Notes: generated by a model from the letters alone, not told the origin. Shown: positions 8,974-20,939, counted from the stretch's first letter. The stretch: DNA of 64,000 nucleotides from Deltaproteobacteria bacterium (GCA_022843175.1 JALHOE010000020.1:1-64000); one strand, 5' to 3'. Made by a program: numbers and translations.

Positions 8974-9402
8974 TCAGCCCTGTGGCAAGCGCTTGATCCA
9001 CGCGGGGACGTCGGGCACGAAGAAGGCGACGCTGTCGTCTCGGAAGTCGATCTTGAGGAGCTTGCGCCCCACGGATTTGCCGAGGTGCGATCTCACCGTG
9101 CTGACCTGTTTGATGTCGGCCAGTGGGATGTGCAGCTCGTTGCTGCCAACCAGCGGGAGAAACGTGAGCGCGTCGCGCGTGAGCACGAGCCCGCCGTTGC
9201 CGCGCATCTGAAGGGCCCCCTTCGAGGTGAGGCCGAAGTTGTTCGCCATGTCATCGGCGAAGACGATGACATCGGCGGGGAACTTCGCGACGATCGTCCT
9301 CTTTGCTGCCGCGGCGGTCGCGCGGCTGACGAGGCTGAAGAGCAGCAGGAAACCGACGATGGCGGCGATGACGCCGGCGAAGATGAGCGCGGCGTTGGCC
9401 AT
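8974..9402 (-). CDS. small membrane-anchored protein, PH-like domain
   Basis: A 142-residue protein with one N-terminal membrane helix (about residues 5-25), followed by a soluble part with alternating beta strands (LVLTRDALTFLPL, ELHIPLADIKQVSTV, KLLKIDF). This resembles the bacterial PH/GRAM-like proteins that have a single helix and a cytosolic beta domain. It lies 22 bp after the TonB-dependent receptor gene and is probably the third gene of that operon. Its link to iron uptake is only positional. It is convergent with the GFA gene, with 12 bp between stops. Family assignment is tentative. Confidence 0.65.
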   Translation of the reverse strand: MANAALIFAGVIAAIVGFLLLFSLVSRATAAAAKRTIVAKFPADVIVFADDMANNFGLTSKGALQMRGNGGLVLTRDALTFLPLVGSNELHIPLADIKQVSTVRSHLGKSVGRKLLKIDFRDDSVAFFVPDVPAWIKRLPQG

Positions 9403-9424
9403 GGATGGTCTCGAGTTGACAGTA

Positions 9425-11596
9425 TCAGAGGTCGATCTTCAAGCCGGCCATCAACGTCCGCGGCGCCCCCGGGCGTGCTCCGAACGGCCGGCGGCCCACC
9501 AGATACGCCTGATCGGTGAGGTTGCGGGCGTTGACGTAGACGCCGAGCCAGCTCGTGAGCTTGTACGAGCCGCTCACGTCGACGACGAACGACGCGTCCG
9601 TCGCGAGCCCGGTCGGCATCGCGCCCTGGCCGGCCGTCTCGCGCATGCGGCTGATGTACATCGCCTGTGCGGCCACGCCCCACCGCTTGGTCTCGGCGCC
9701 GACCATCGTCGAGAGCTGATGACGCGGCACATACGGCAGCTCGTCGCCCTCGACCACGTTTCCGAACTGCGGATCGGCGGAGTTGAAGCTGGAGAGGAAC
9801 TTCGAGCGGGTCAGCGTGTACGAGACGCGCAGCGGGATCGCGACGCCGATCTCGGTGCGGATCTCGCTCTCCACATAGCCCTCGGCGCCGTACACGTGCA
9901 CGCCGCCGGCGTCGTATTGACGGTCCTGGTCCGCGCCCACGCACCCGTTGGAGAAGGTGCAGACGTCGGTGAGGTTTCGGTAGTCGTTGAAGAACCCGAG
10001 CACCTCGGCGCGAAGACGCTTGCTCGTCCAGCGGACGCCGCCCTCCCAGTTGATCGAGTCCTCCGCCCGCGTCACCGACGACGAGCCGGGAGGCGGCGGC
10101 GAGAACCCGCGGTACACGCCGCCGACGACGCCGAGGTTCTTCGTCGCGGCGACGTACGTGCCGATGCCGGGGAGGAACACGCGGTCCGAGCCGATCGAGC
10201 GCGAGACGTCGCGGTAGTCGTCGAACTGCGACCGGAAGAACTCCGCCCGCACGCCCGGCGTCACCACGAACCGCTTCCACGCGAAGGCGTTGGCCGCGTA
10301 GAGCGCGAGGGCCAGCGTCGAGGCCTTGTTGTCTGCGGTGATCTCCGTCGCTCGACCGTCGGGGCGCAGCTCGCCGCCGCTCATCACGAAGCCGTCCTGC
10401 GTGTGGTGTCGCTCGATCGAGTCGTAGTGGATGCGCGCGCCGTACTCGAGGCGGTTCTCGAACGAGTCGCGCTTCACCGTCCAGCGGGCGACCGTCTGCA
10501 CGCCCTGCGAGACGAACGTGCGATCGTTGGGCCCGATGAGGATCGCGCTCTCGGGTCCGGTCGAGTCGACCGTGCCCGTGAGGATGCCGTAGAAGAGCGC
10601 GTTGGCCGGCGCGCCCGGCGAGGCGAGCACGTTGCGGATGTCGGCGCCGCGCACGCCGTTCACCTTGCGCCAGACGCGGTGGTAGTCGTGGCGGTAGACG
10701 TTCGTGGTCAGGTCGAGCGCGCCGCCGAGCTTCGCGTGGTGGGTCGCGACCACCGAGAAGCGATTGACCTCCATCCGATCGAGCTTGCTCGAGACGTAGC
10801 GCCGGTAGGGGGTGTTGCGGAAGTCTCCGTCCGTCAGCCCGAGGTAGGTCTCGTTGGAGATCTCGCTCGAGTAGGTGACCTTCAGCCCGACGTCCTGCTG
10901 CGCGAACGCGCTCCCCGGCAGGATCCACGACACCTTTCCCATCACCTCGCGGCGGGTGAACCCGGTGTCGCCGCCGCCGTCGAGCTGCTTGAAGCCGCTG
11001 CTGCCGAGGTGAATGCCCTCGATGAGCACGCCCACGGTGTCCGACGAGAGGCCCTGTCGCGCGTGCACCTTGTTGTAGCCGAAGCTGCCGAACGCGAGGT
11101 CGAACATCCCGTGCGGCGAGGTCGGCACGTCCTCGGTCGCGAGGTCGATCGCGCCGCCGATCGTCTGCGGTCCGTAGAGGATCGCCGACGGCCCCTTGAG
11201 CACGCGGACGCCCCGCATGCGCGCCATGATCGGGAAGTAGTAGGCCGCCGGCGCGGAGTAGGGCGCCGGGCCGAACAGGACGCCGTCCTCCATCAGCGTG
11301 AGCTTCTTGCTCCGATCGGAGTTGCCGCCGCGGATGCCGATGTTGGGGCGGAGGCCGTAGCCGTCCTCGCCGCGCGCGTAGACGCCGGGGATGGTGAGGA
11401 AGACCGAGGTCGGATCGTCGTATTTGAAGCGCTGGAGCGCCTTGTTCTTCACCGAGTGCACCGACCCGCCGGTCTCGGTCTCCTTGCCGCCGACGACGGT
11501 GAGCTCCTTCTCGGTCTCGGGCTTCTTGGCATCGTCGGCGAACGCGCGCGACGAGAGCAGCGCGATCGAGACGGCTAGATATGGGGATGCGCGCAT
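9425..11596 (-). CDS. TonB-dependent outer-membrane receptor, FecA-like
   Basis: A 723-residue outer-membrane receptor that would import a ligand using TonB energy. After a signal peptide (about residues 1-20, cut near AFA) a candidate TonB box, ELTVVGG, lies near residue 31. The plug domain follows (about 50-160) with PNIGIRGGNSDRSKKLTLMEDGV and VLKGPSAILYGPQTIGGAID, then a 22-strand-type barrel. The C-terminus ends in aromatic/hydrophobic alternation, AGLKIDL, although without the usual final Phe. The LEDGV and RGG plug features resemble Fe(III)-citrate receptors such as FecA. It begins 3 bp after the imelysin gene stop, so the two are co-transcribed and probably co-regulated by the Fur-like site upstream. 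The ligand (ferric chelate) is inferred from context. Confidence 0.9.
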   Translation of the reverse strand: MRASPYLAVSIALLSSRAFADDAKKPETEKELTVVGGKETETGGSVHSVKNKALQRFKYDDPTSVFLTIPGVYARGEDGYGLRPNIGIRGGNSDRSKKLTLMEDGVLFGPAPYSAPAAYYFPIMARMRGVRVLKGPSAILYGPQTIGGAIDLATEDVPTSPHGMFDLAFGSFGYNKVHARQGLSSDTVGVLIEGIHLGSSGFKQLDGGGDTGFTRREVMGKVSWILPGSAFAQQDVGLKVTYSSEISNETYLGLTDGDFRNTPYRRYVSSKLDRMEVNRFSVVATHHAKLGGALDLTTNVYRHDYHRVWRKVNGVRGADIRNVLASPGAPANALFYGILTGTVDSTGPESAILIGPNDRTFVSQGVQTVARWTVKRDSFENRLEYGARIHYDSIERHHTQDGFVMSGGELRPDGRATEITADNKASTLALALYAANAFAWKRFVVTPGVRAEFFRSQFDDYRDVSRSIGSDRVFLPGIGTYVAATKNLGVVGGVYRGFSPPPPGSSSVTRAEDSINWEGGVRWTSKRLRAEVLGFFNDYRNLTDVCTFSNGCVGADQDRQYDAGGVHVYGAEGYVESEIRTEIGVAIPLRVSYTLTRSKFLSSFNSADPQFGNVVEGDELPYVPRHQLSTMVGAETKRWGVAAQAMYISRMRETAGQGAMPTGLATDASFVVDVSGSYKLTSWLGVYVNARNLTDQAYLVGRRPFGARPGAPRTLMAGLKIDL

Positions 11597-11599
11597 TGG

Positions 11600-12778
11600 T
11601 CAGTCCATGTCGCCGGCGACACGCTTCGGTAGCTCGAGCTTCAGCACCGAGATGAACTCGGTCTTGAGGGTGTCGGTGACGGCCTTGATCGCGAGCTGCA
11701 CCTTCTTGATCGACTCGAGATCCCCCTTGGCCATCGCCTCTTCGAACGAGGCGTGGGGGAACTTGTCGATGACGTCGAGGGCGGCCTTGAGGTCTCCCTC
11801 GAGGTCGTCGGCGATCGCGTTGGCGCCGACGGCGTCGAGCAGATCGTCGAAGGCGAGGCCGGTGCCGTCGGCGGAGCAGCCGATGAGGAGCTTTCGCAGG
11901 GCGACGACGTTGCTCCGCACGTGCTGCTTGGCGCGCACGGCGTAGCGAGACTCGAGGAGATCACCGCAGGGCGGCGCGGCGCACGCCGCGGGATCGACGA
12001 GGCCGATCGGGATCGCGACCTTGCGATCCTTGGTGACCTCGTCGACGTAGTAGAGCGCGTCGACCACGGAGTTGAGCGCGGACTCGAGCGTCGGGTACAC
12101 CGCGCTGCCCTTGCCGGCGGTGCTCATCGTGCCGAGGAAGTTCCCCTTGCTCGGCTCCCACAGGTCGAGGAGCGTCGTGCTGCGCGTCTGCAGATCCTTG
12201 GCGAGCACCTTCGCGTACGCGGCGCGCCGCGCCGCGAGCTCGTCTTTCGAGAGCGCGGCCCACGCGCCGGACGCGTTGATGTCCTCCGACGAGCCACACG
12301 CGTTCTCGGCCCCCTCGTAGAAGAGGAGGTATTCGAGAGCGCCGAGGCCACGCGTCGTCACCACGCTCGTCTTGTCGAAGTCCGCGGCCTCGTACGACTT
12401 GTTGACGATGGCGCGATCGATCTGGCAGCGCCCGAGGAGCGGCCACGCGTAGAACGGATCGCGCAGCCCCTGACCACCGGGCAGCGCCGTGCCCCCGAGC
12501 GGACCGAACTGCATCAGCTCCGCCTCCTGCCACGCGTCCATCGCGGCGGTCCACGTCGTGCGCGTCGGGTTCGCAGCGAGCTGCTTCGCGGTCGCGTCGA
12601 ACGCGCGGTACGTGTCGAGCGCGCACGTGCCGAAGGCGGTGACGAGCGCGCTCTTGTCGAACGATCCGGCGTCGAGCGCGGTGGTCTGGGGCCGTGACGT
12701 GGGCTTGCTGCAGCCGAGCGCGAACGTCAGCGCGAGGGCGACGATCCGAATACGGCGAAGGGTTGACGAAGCTCTCAT
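11600..12778 (-). CDS. imelysin-family (M75-like) lipoprotein
   Basis: A 392-residue exported protein with a lipobox ending at Cys23 (ALGC). It belongs to the imelysin/IrpA/EfeO-like family, periplasmic helical-bundle proteins linked to iron uptake. The family signature around GxHxxE appears as RGLGALEYLLF (about 142-152): the Glu is present but the His is replaced by Gly. This variant is found in a non-peptidase branch of the family. A second conserved helix region is TWTAAMDAWQEAEL (about 74-87). It is the first gene of the operon with the TonB-dependent receptor. Its start lies just downstream of a Fur-like palindrome and a plausible promoter. Iron binding or delivery is inferred, and peptidase activity is unlikely. 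Confidence 0.88.
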   Translation of the reverse strand: MRASSTLRRIRIVALALTFALGCSKPTSRPQTTALDAGSFDKSALVTAFGTCALDTYRAFDATAKQLAANPTRTTWTAAMDAWQEAELMQFGPLGGTALPGGQGLRDPFYAWPLLGRCQIDRAIVNKSYEAADFDKTSVVTTRGLGALEYLLFYEGAENACGSSEDINASGAWAALSKDELAARRAAYAKVLAKDLQTRSTTLLDLWEPSKGNFLGTMSTAGKGSAVYPTLESALNSVVDALYYVDEVTKDRKVAIPIGLVDPAACAAPPCGDLLESRYAVRAKQHVRSNVVALRKLLIGCSADGTGLAFDDLLDAVGANAIADDLEGDLKAALDVIDKFPHASFEEAMAKGDLESIKKVQLAIKAVTDTLKTEFISVLKLELPKRVAGDMD

Positions 12779-12791
12779 TGACTACACCGGG

Positions 12792-12820
12792 AGTATCTTC
12801 TAAATGAAAGTGACTTTCAA
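12792..12820 (-). promoter_or_regulatory. candidate promoter of the imelysin/receptor operon
   Basis: On the minus strand TTGAAA (12815-12820) is followed after exactly 17 bp by GATACT (12792-12797), four of six matches to the -10 consensus. Transcription would start near 12785, leaving a leader of only about 7 nt before the ATG at 12778, with no clear Shine-Dalgarno. The Fur-like palindrome overlaps the -35 element and spacer, the expected place for repression. Confidence 0.45.
12805..12819. promoter_or_regulatory. Fur-like operator (7-1-7 inverted repeat)
   Basis: TGAAAGT-G-ACTTTCA is a perfect 7-1-7 inverted repeat in the gap between the divergent imelysin and delta-60 genes. It has the geometry of Fur boxes and resembles the TGAAAAT-n-ATTTTCA form. 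Its position over the -35 of the imelysin promoter, in front of an imelysin and a TonB-dependent receptor, supports iron-dependent repression. It could also affect the divergent plus-strand gene, whose start at 12849 is 30 bp away. Confidence 0.55.
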
Positions 12821-12848
12821 CTTCGTTTTTCGAAAAGGGAGCCACGAT

Positions 12849-14309
12849 ATGCGCACCAAGAGCCCGACGGTCGTCTTTTTTTCCGCTCTCCTCCTCGCTG
12901 GCTGCAGCGACGACGAGGCGCCGGCTGCGGCGGACACCGGGTCGGTCACCGACGACACCGGCTCTCCGACGACCGAGACCTCGGTGACCGACAGCGCGGT
13001 CGAGGACACCGGCACGGTGACCGACGCGCCCGTCGATGCGCCCTCGAGCGAGGCAAAGGCCACGGTGCTCAAGCTCTCGGACACGCTGCACGATCGCCTC
13101 TTCGCCGTGACCTTCGACGCGGCCGGCAACCTGTACGCAGCCGGCTCGATCGCCGAGGGCACCGCCGCGGACGCCGACTTCTCGATGATCGTCGCGAAGT
13201 TCAAGCCCGACGGCACGCTCGACATGGCCTTCGGCAACAAGGGCGTCGCGAAGAAGAACGTGATCGCCAAGAAGGGGGGCGAGCTCGCCCGCGCCGTGGT
13301 CGTGCAGTCGACCGGCAAGATCGTCATCGGCGGCACCGTCGAGCACGAGGGGGCGACCGACGATCGCGATCGCGACCTCGCGCTCGTGCGCTTCAACGCC
13401 GACGGCGCGGTCGACACCGGCTTCGGCACGGCGGGTGTGCAGATCCTCGATCTCAGCGCCGGTGAGGTGGTCGGCACGACCTACGTCGCGGACGCGTTCT
13501 GGGACCTCAAGCTGACGCCCGGTGGCGATGGCATGTTCGTGTTCGGTTCGGCGAAGGCCCCGGGGCGCACCGACACCGACTTCGCCGTGGTGAAGCTCAA
13601 GGCCGACGGCACGCGCGACACGTACGGCACGGGCGGCGTGGCGTTGGTCGACATCAGCATGAAGAGCGCGACCCCGAAGACGGGGATCGTCTTCGCCGAC
13701 GGGAGCGTCATCGGCTCCGGGTACTGGACCGACGGCGACAGCATCGTTCGTCCCGCGGTCTTCAAGCTCAAGCCCGACGGCGCGCTCGACACCGGCTTCG
13801 CCACCACTGGCGTGTTCAGTCCAGTGGTCCTCGCGTCGGTCAGCGAGGTCTACGGCGTCGCGATGCAGGGCGACAAGATCGTCACGGTCGGCTACGGCCG
13901 CGCGTCGATGACGGAGTCGCTCGACTTCCTCTCCCTCCGCCTCACCGCCGCGGGCGCCCTCGACACCAGCTACGGCACGATGGGCTACACCCGCGTCGAC
14001 GCCTCGATGCAGAACGACAACGGCCGCGCGCTCGTCGTTCTCCCCGACGAGCGCGTGCTGATGGTCGGCGGCGGTCGCCCCACGGCGATGAACGTCGACG
14101 GCATGGTCTCCGTGCTCACCAAGGACGGGAAGGCCGACACGACGTGGAGCCCCGGCGGCTACCGCCTCTTCGACTTCGGCGGTCCGAGCGACATGCTGTG
14201 GGGCGTCGCGCTCTCGCCGAAGAAGGACTCGGTCGCCGCCGTCGGCGTGAGGGCGGGCGTCACCGACGGCAACGACGACGCCGTGCTGGTAACCATCCCC
14301 GTGAAGTGA
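12849..14309 (+). CDS. delta-60 repeat lipoprotein
   Basis: A 486-residue lipoprotein. The ATG at 12849 is chosen over an in-frame ATG at 12804 because it follows GGGAG and starts a signal ending in LLLAGC (Cys18). The earlier ATG lies inside the Fur-like palindrome. A Thr/Asp/Ser-rich linker (about 20-65) follows, then six to seven delta-60 repeats, recognisable by K-x-K/N-x-DG-x-LD-x-FG-x-GV (for example FKPDGTLDMAFGNKGV). They form a beta-propeller of the kind common in myxobacterial exported proteins. The gene is divergent from the iron operon and may share its operator. It is tail to tail with the vWA-like gene: the two stop codons are adjacent at 14307-14312. Ligand unknown. Confidence 0.85.
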   Translation: MRTKSPTVVFFSALLLAGCSDDEAPAAADTGSVTDDTGSPTTETSVTDSAVEDTGTVTDAPVDAPSSEAKATVLKLSDTLHDRLFAVTFDAAGNLYAAGSIAEGTAADADFSMIVAKFKPDGTLDMAFGNKGVAKKNVIAKKGGELARAVVVQSTGKIVIGGTVEHEGATDDRDRDLALVRFNADGAVDTGFGTAGVQILDLSAGEVVGTTYVADAFWDLKLTPGGDGMFVFGSAKAPGRTDTDFAVVKLKADGTRDTYGTGGVALVDISMKSATPKTGIVFADGSVIGSGYWTDGDSIVRPAVFKLKPDGALDTGFATTGVFSPVVLASVSEVYGVAMQGDKIVTVGYGRASMTESLDFLSLRLTAAGALDTSYGTMGYTRVDASMQNDNGRALVVLPDERVLMVGGGRPTAMNVDGMVSVLTKDGKADTTWSPGGYRLFDFGGPSDMLWGVALSPKKDSVAAVGVRAGVTDGNDDAVLVTIPVK

Positions 14310-16517
14310 TCACCGGCCGATACAGACGGTGAACACCTCGCTGCCGTTCTTCGGCTCGGCGTCGCCGAGGAAGCGGACCTTGCCCTTCGCGCCGCGCGCG
14401 AGGCATCGCTCGCCGACGACGGCGGCGTCGTTGGTGTAGCACCAGCCGCCGCCGACCGACGGGGTGTAGAACTTCGGATCGGACACGCACGCGCGCGCGT
14501 CGGCCTCGGGCGCGCGCGCGCCGGCGAGCTGGCGCATCTCGCACACGAGGTGCTTCTTGCCGTCGTTGCCCGTGAGGTAGACGTTTCCGCCCTCGGCGCG
14601 CGCGGGCGTGGAGATCGAGAGCGGGCCGTCCTTGGTCTGGACGCTGATCGGCAGGTTGAGCTGCGCGGCCGCGACGTCCGCGGCGACCGGCGGATAGAAG
14701 CTGTTCTCTTCGCGGCACGGCGCGGCGCCGGGCGTGCAGTAGCCCTTGCCGATGTCCTCGCAGCGTCCCTTGCCCTCGTGGGTGTCTGCTGCGAACGACT
14801 CGAGGATGAAGCAGCTCACGTTGCCCGAGGCGTCGACCTTGACGTCGCTGCGGATGCACTGCTGATCGACGGCCGAACGAATCTTCGCGCTGATGCCCTG
14901 CACCGCGGGCCGGTAGCTCTCGGCGCAGATCGACGCGACGAAGCCGCTCGCATCGAGGTCGTGGAGGATCCGCAGGTGGCGGAGGCCGGGGTAGGCCTTG
15001 AAGTACGGCTGCTGCCCGGACGCGTCGCACAGCGGGCTGTCGCTCGGGCAGTCGTCGCCGCCCTCTGCCGTCGAGCGCGGGGCGATGCACGCGTACTGCA
15101 GATCGTTGAAGCTCTTCTCGAGGGCCTTGCGCTCGCCGCCGTGCACGGGGTCGACGCTGCGATCGCCGGTGTACGTGCGGAGGCCGAACGCGGTGCGGGG
15201 CAGCACCGACTCGATCATGTGCGGATCGCGCCTGGAGAGGTCGGGCGAGATCATCTTCGCCCAGTCGGCCTCGGTGAGCGTCTTCGGCTTCTGGCTGTCC
15301 ATCACCAACATCTCGGGAACGCCGACGATGCCGGCGACCACGATCATGTCGATGGTGCGCTTGCCGGAGGCGAAGATCGGGTTCGGCGCGAGCTTGCCGT
15401 TGGAGCCGACGATGCTCCGTGCGGTGAACGCGTCGACGTAGCGCTTGCGCGACCAGAGCGCGTTGTAGCCGAACCGCTGCAGCTGATGGAACCCGCGGAG
15501 GTTGAGGTGGTCGATGTCGCCGCTGGCGCTCGGCCAGCCCTGCTTGCAGGCGGGGTTGCTCGGATCGTCGTCGCAGCTCGCGCAGTTGTACTTGGTCTTG
15601 AGGAGCTGCATGCCGGCGAGATCGTCGGGCTCGAGGTCGTCGGGCACGTTGGCGCAACCCTCCCATGCGCGCGGCATGCGCGGCGCGCCCATCGGCTTCC
15701 AGTTGCGGCCGGAGGGCTTCATCGAGAAGTCGTTCTCGTCGGCGAGCACGACGACCGCGAGCAGCGAGTCGTCGCGGAGGAACGCCTTGCGCTGCGCGAG
15801 GATCGTCGCGTCGTCGCCCGTCACGCGCACGTCGCCGCTGCACGCGTAGGGGCCCGCCTCCGCCGGGAGGTTGCAGTTCACCTTCGCCTCCCCGTAGGGC
15901 GCGGGATCCGCGAGGAACCGATAGACCGCCTCCCACGTCGCCTCGAAGCCGCAGCCCTTGTCGTCGACCGACTGCACGACGCACGACGCCGCGTTCTGCA
16001 GCGCGACGGCGCCCGCGTCACCGACGAACTGCGCGTTCTTGTCGCGCGAGGCCTCCTGCACCCACGTGAGCGGCTTCCCCGGCGTGATCGCGGGGCACGA
16101 GCTCGGCAGCGCGTTGGTCTTGCGCGGAAGGAGGTGCGCGCGGTCGTCGGTCTCCTGCCCGTACCACCCGGCGTGACACGAGCCGGTGCCCATCGAGCCG
16201 AGCGACGAGGTGATCACCCCGATGTGCACGTCGAACACCTGACTCACTCGGCCCGTCTCGGGATCCTTGAACGGCTTGGTGAGGTCGGCGATCAGCTCGG
16301 GGATTCGCCGGCCGAGCTCCGACTGCTTGTCGCGCATCGACTGCGAGTTGTCGACGACGATGAGGAGGTCGAGCTTCTCCGGCTTCTGCACGAAGAGCCG
16401 GTTCACGCTCACGCGCGTGGTGTCCGCTTCGATCGTGCCGACCGGACGATCGAGGCAGCCAGCGAACAACGCGGGCACACTGGTGAACACAAGCGGCGCA
16501 AGACGAGCCAGGCGCAT
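14310..16517 (-). CDS. large lipoprotein with vWA-like domain
   Basis: A 735-residue exported protein with lipobox ALFAGC (Cys21). Residues about 48-300 contain a von Willebrand A-like domain: hydrophobic LDLLIVVDNSQSM gives the MIDAS DxSxS (Asp56, Ser58, Ser60), followed later by VVVLADENDFSM. The rest is Cys-rich, with many paired Cys suggesting disulphides, and is typical of Polyangiales vWA lipoproteins. A role in metal-dependent adhesion or assembly on the outer surface is plausible but unproven. The stop abuts the stop of the delta-60 gene, and the start is divergent from polA with a 146-bp gap. Confidence 0.8.
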   Translation of the reverse strand: MRLARLAPLVFTSVPALFAGCLDRPVGTIEADTTRVSVNRLFVQKPEKLDLLIVVDNSQSMRDKQSELGRRIPELIADLTKPFKDPETGRVSQVFDVHIGVITSSLGSMGTGSCHAGWYGQETDDRAHLLPRKTNALPSSCPAITPGKPLTWVQEASRDKNAQFVGDAGAVALQNAASCVVQSVDDKGCGFEATWEAVYRFLADPAPYGEAKVNCNLPAEAGPYACSGDVRVTGDDATILAQRKAFLRDDSLLAVVVLADENDFSMKPSGRNWKPMGAPRMPRAWEGCANVPDDLEPDDLAGMQLLKTKYNCASCDDDPSNPACKQGWPSASGDIDHLNLRGFHQLQRFGYNALWSRKRYVDAFTARSIVGSNGKLAPNPIFASGKRTIDMIVVAGIVGVPEMLVMDSQKPKTLTEADWAKMISPDLSRRDPHMIESVLPRTAFGLRTYTGDRSVDPVHGGERKALEKSFNDLQYACIAPRSTAEGGDDCPSDSPLCDASGQQPYFKAYPGLRHLRILHDLDASGFVASICAESYRPAVQGISAKIRSAVDQQCIRSDVKVDASGNVSCFILESFAADTHEGKGRCEDIGKGYCTPGAAPCREENSFYPPVAADVAAAQLNLPISVQTKDGPLSISTPARAEGGNVYLTGNDGKKHLVCEMRQLAGARAPEADARACVSDPKFYTPSVGGGWCYTNDAAVVGERCLARGAKGKVRFLGDAEPKNGSEVFTVCIGR

Positions 16518-16663
16518 GGGACGCTCCCTCGGGAAGGTGAGTTGTTCGGGCGCGTACGTCGCGCTCCGTCTGTGCTCGGGTCTTGGAGCCGTCGTCGCGC
16601 GTCCGTCAGAAAAAAGATCGGACGCGCTTGAGACCCGCGCGCGCTCTGCCTACTGAGTTGGCG

Positions 16664-19477
<2,814 letters not shown>

Positions 19478-19493
19478 GGGCTACGCTGGCGCG

Positions 19494-19892
19494 ATGGCGT
19501 ATCGCGAACAGGAGACCGCAGTCCTTGTGGTCGCCTTCAACGGGTGGCTCATCGGCGTCGATCCCGCGACCGGCAAGGAGCGCTGGGAGCACCACCTCGG
19601 CGGCTCGGCCATCCGGCTGCTCGTCGCCGGCGACCGCATCTACGCGGCCAACCAGCAGTCGTTGCACGCGTTCGCGTATCCGAGCGGCGAGGTGCTGTGG
19701 CGCGTCGCGGTGAGCGGAGGCGACACGATGATGCTCGTCGGCGATCGCATCTACCTCGGTTCGGCCGGTGTGATCGAATGCGTGACCGCCGACGGTCGCG
19801 CCCTCTTCCGCAACAACTTCCCCGGCAAGGGCCACGGCCCGGTCGCCTTCGCGCTCCCCGGCGAGTCCGCCCGGGCGGATCGGGACACGTAG
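19494..19892 (+). CDS. small PQQ-like beta-propeller repeat protein
   Basis: A 132-residue protein with no signal peptide. It contains two to three PQQ/WD-like blade motifs, for example GVDPATGKERWEHHLGG and AFAYPSGEVLWRVAVSGG, in which G-x-x-x-W closes each strand set. Full propellers need six to eight blades, so this may form an incomplete propeller or act as an oligomer. It lies 16 bp after polA and probably shares its transcript. No enzymatic motif is visible. It may be a cytosolic scaffold, though its function is unknown. Confidence 0.7.
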   Translation: MAYREQETAVLVVAFNGWLIGVDPATGKERWEHHLGGSAIRLLVAGDRIYAANQQSLHAFAYPSGEVLWRVAVSGGDTMMLVGDRIYLGSAGVIECVTADGRALFRNNFPGKGHGPVAFALPGESARADRDT

Positions 19893-19905
19893 ACAAAAAG
19901 ACAGA

Positions 19906-19969
19906 ACCGCGGGGTTGGCCCGCGGTCGCCTGCTGGAGCAACCGCGCTCTTACGAGCGCGGCTCCGTCG
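19906..19969. repeat. hairpin element A of a dispersed intergenic repeat family
   Basis: Between the convergent PQQ-repeat and RRM genes are two perfect hairpins: ACCGCGGG with loop GTTGG and CCCGCGGT (19906-19926), and CCGCGCTC with loop TTAC and GAGCGCGG (19942-19961). The middle GCGGTCGC...GCAACCGC forms a further imperfect stem. The end GGCTCCGTCG matches element B at 26.4 kb. It may act as a bidirectional terminator, but no long T-tract follows. Confidence 0.65.
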
Positions 19970-19986
19970 TTGTGTGACGTCAGCGA

Positions 19987-20307
<321 letters not shown>

Positions 20308-20573
20308 AATCTTCTTCCTGAGTCTGGCTCTGCGCGCATCGCCGGTGGAACCGAGCGATGCGCAGTAGTGAAAGCCTTTCGACCGAGCGAACCTTGAATT
20401 CGGGCGAGGGGCCCGGCGATTCGGCTTGATGCCTGAATCCACCGGCCACGAGTGTCTGAAGGAGCCCGACCCAGTCCGCGACCTCAGAAGAGAGAGCGTG
20501 CGTTGCCGAATGCCAGTGACGTCGTGAGCGAGGGGATATGTAGCTCAAGTCCGCCGGTTGGCAACCTGTCATT

Positions 20574-20939
20574 TCAAGTGACGCGTGCGCGCACCTGTTT
20601 TCGGATCTTCTTCACGAACGTCGTGGTGCAGCGCCCGTGGCTGTTCTCGTGATCCATGATCTCCTGGATCAACCGCGTTTTCGCGTCGGCGGCGACGAGC
20701 GTGCTGTCTCTGACCTCGCCGGCGAGCACGGAACCCTCGGCGGTGGCCGGCCAGGTCTGTTTCGCAGCGGCGGCGGCGGCCGATTTGTGGTGGGAGGGCT
20801 TCGTCTTGGTGACGTCGCGGTAGCCGCCCTCGTCCGAGCGGCGACCGGAGCCGTGACAGCTCGGGCAGGTGGTCAGGTTGCCGAACGAATTCGAGATCCG
20901 CCCATCACCCATGCAGATCCCGCAGGTCTCGCTCGTCAT
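20574..20939 (-). CDS. small DnaJ-type zinc-motif protein
   Basis: A 121-residue protein with two CxxCxGxG-type elements near the N-terminus: CGICMGDG (about 6-13) and CPSCHGSG (about 25-32). These bind one zinc in DnaJ-like Cys-rich domains. The middle is Ala/Lys-rich, and the end carries HENSHGRCTTTFVKKIRKQ, with a possible extra His/Cys site and a basic tail. There is no J domain. Its ATG overlaps the stop of the upstream ORF (ATGA), so translation is coupled. Family and role unknown; a nucleic-acid or chaperone-adaptor function is possible. Confidence 0.65.
   Translation of the reverse strand: MTSETCGICMGDGRISNSFGNLTTCPSCHGSGRRSDEGGYRDVTKTKPSHHKSAAAAAAKQTWPATAEGSVLAGEVRDSTLVAADAKTRLIQEIMDHENSHGRCTTTFVKKIRKQVRARVT

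Noticed and set aside
9227-11578. Long plus-strand open frame opposite the TonB-dependent receptor
   Set aside because: The minus-strand product has plug and barrel motifs; this one does not.
14550-16631. Long plus-strand open frame opposite the vWA-like gene
   Set aside because: Shadow of the minus-strand gene; composition is Arg/Val/Ala-rich and matches no family, while the minus strand has signal peptide and MIDAS motif.
20525-20575. tRNA-like text (TAGCTCAAGT near GGTTGGCAACC)
   Set aside because: No acceptor stem or T-arm with TTCGA could be placed around it.
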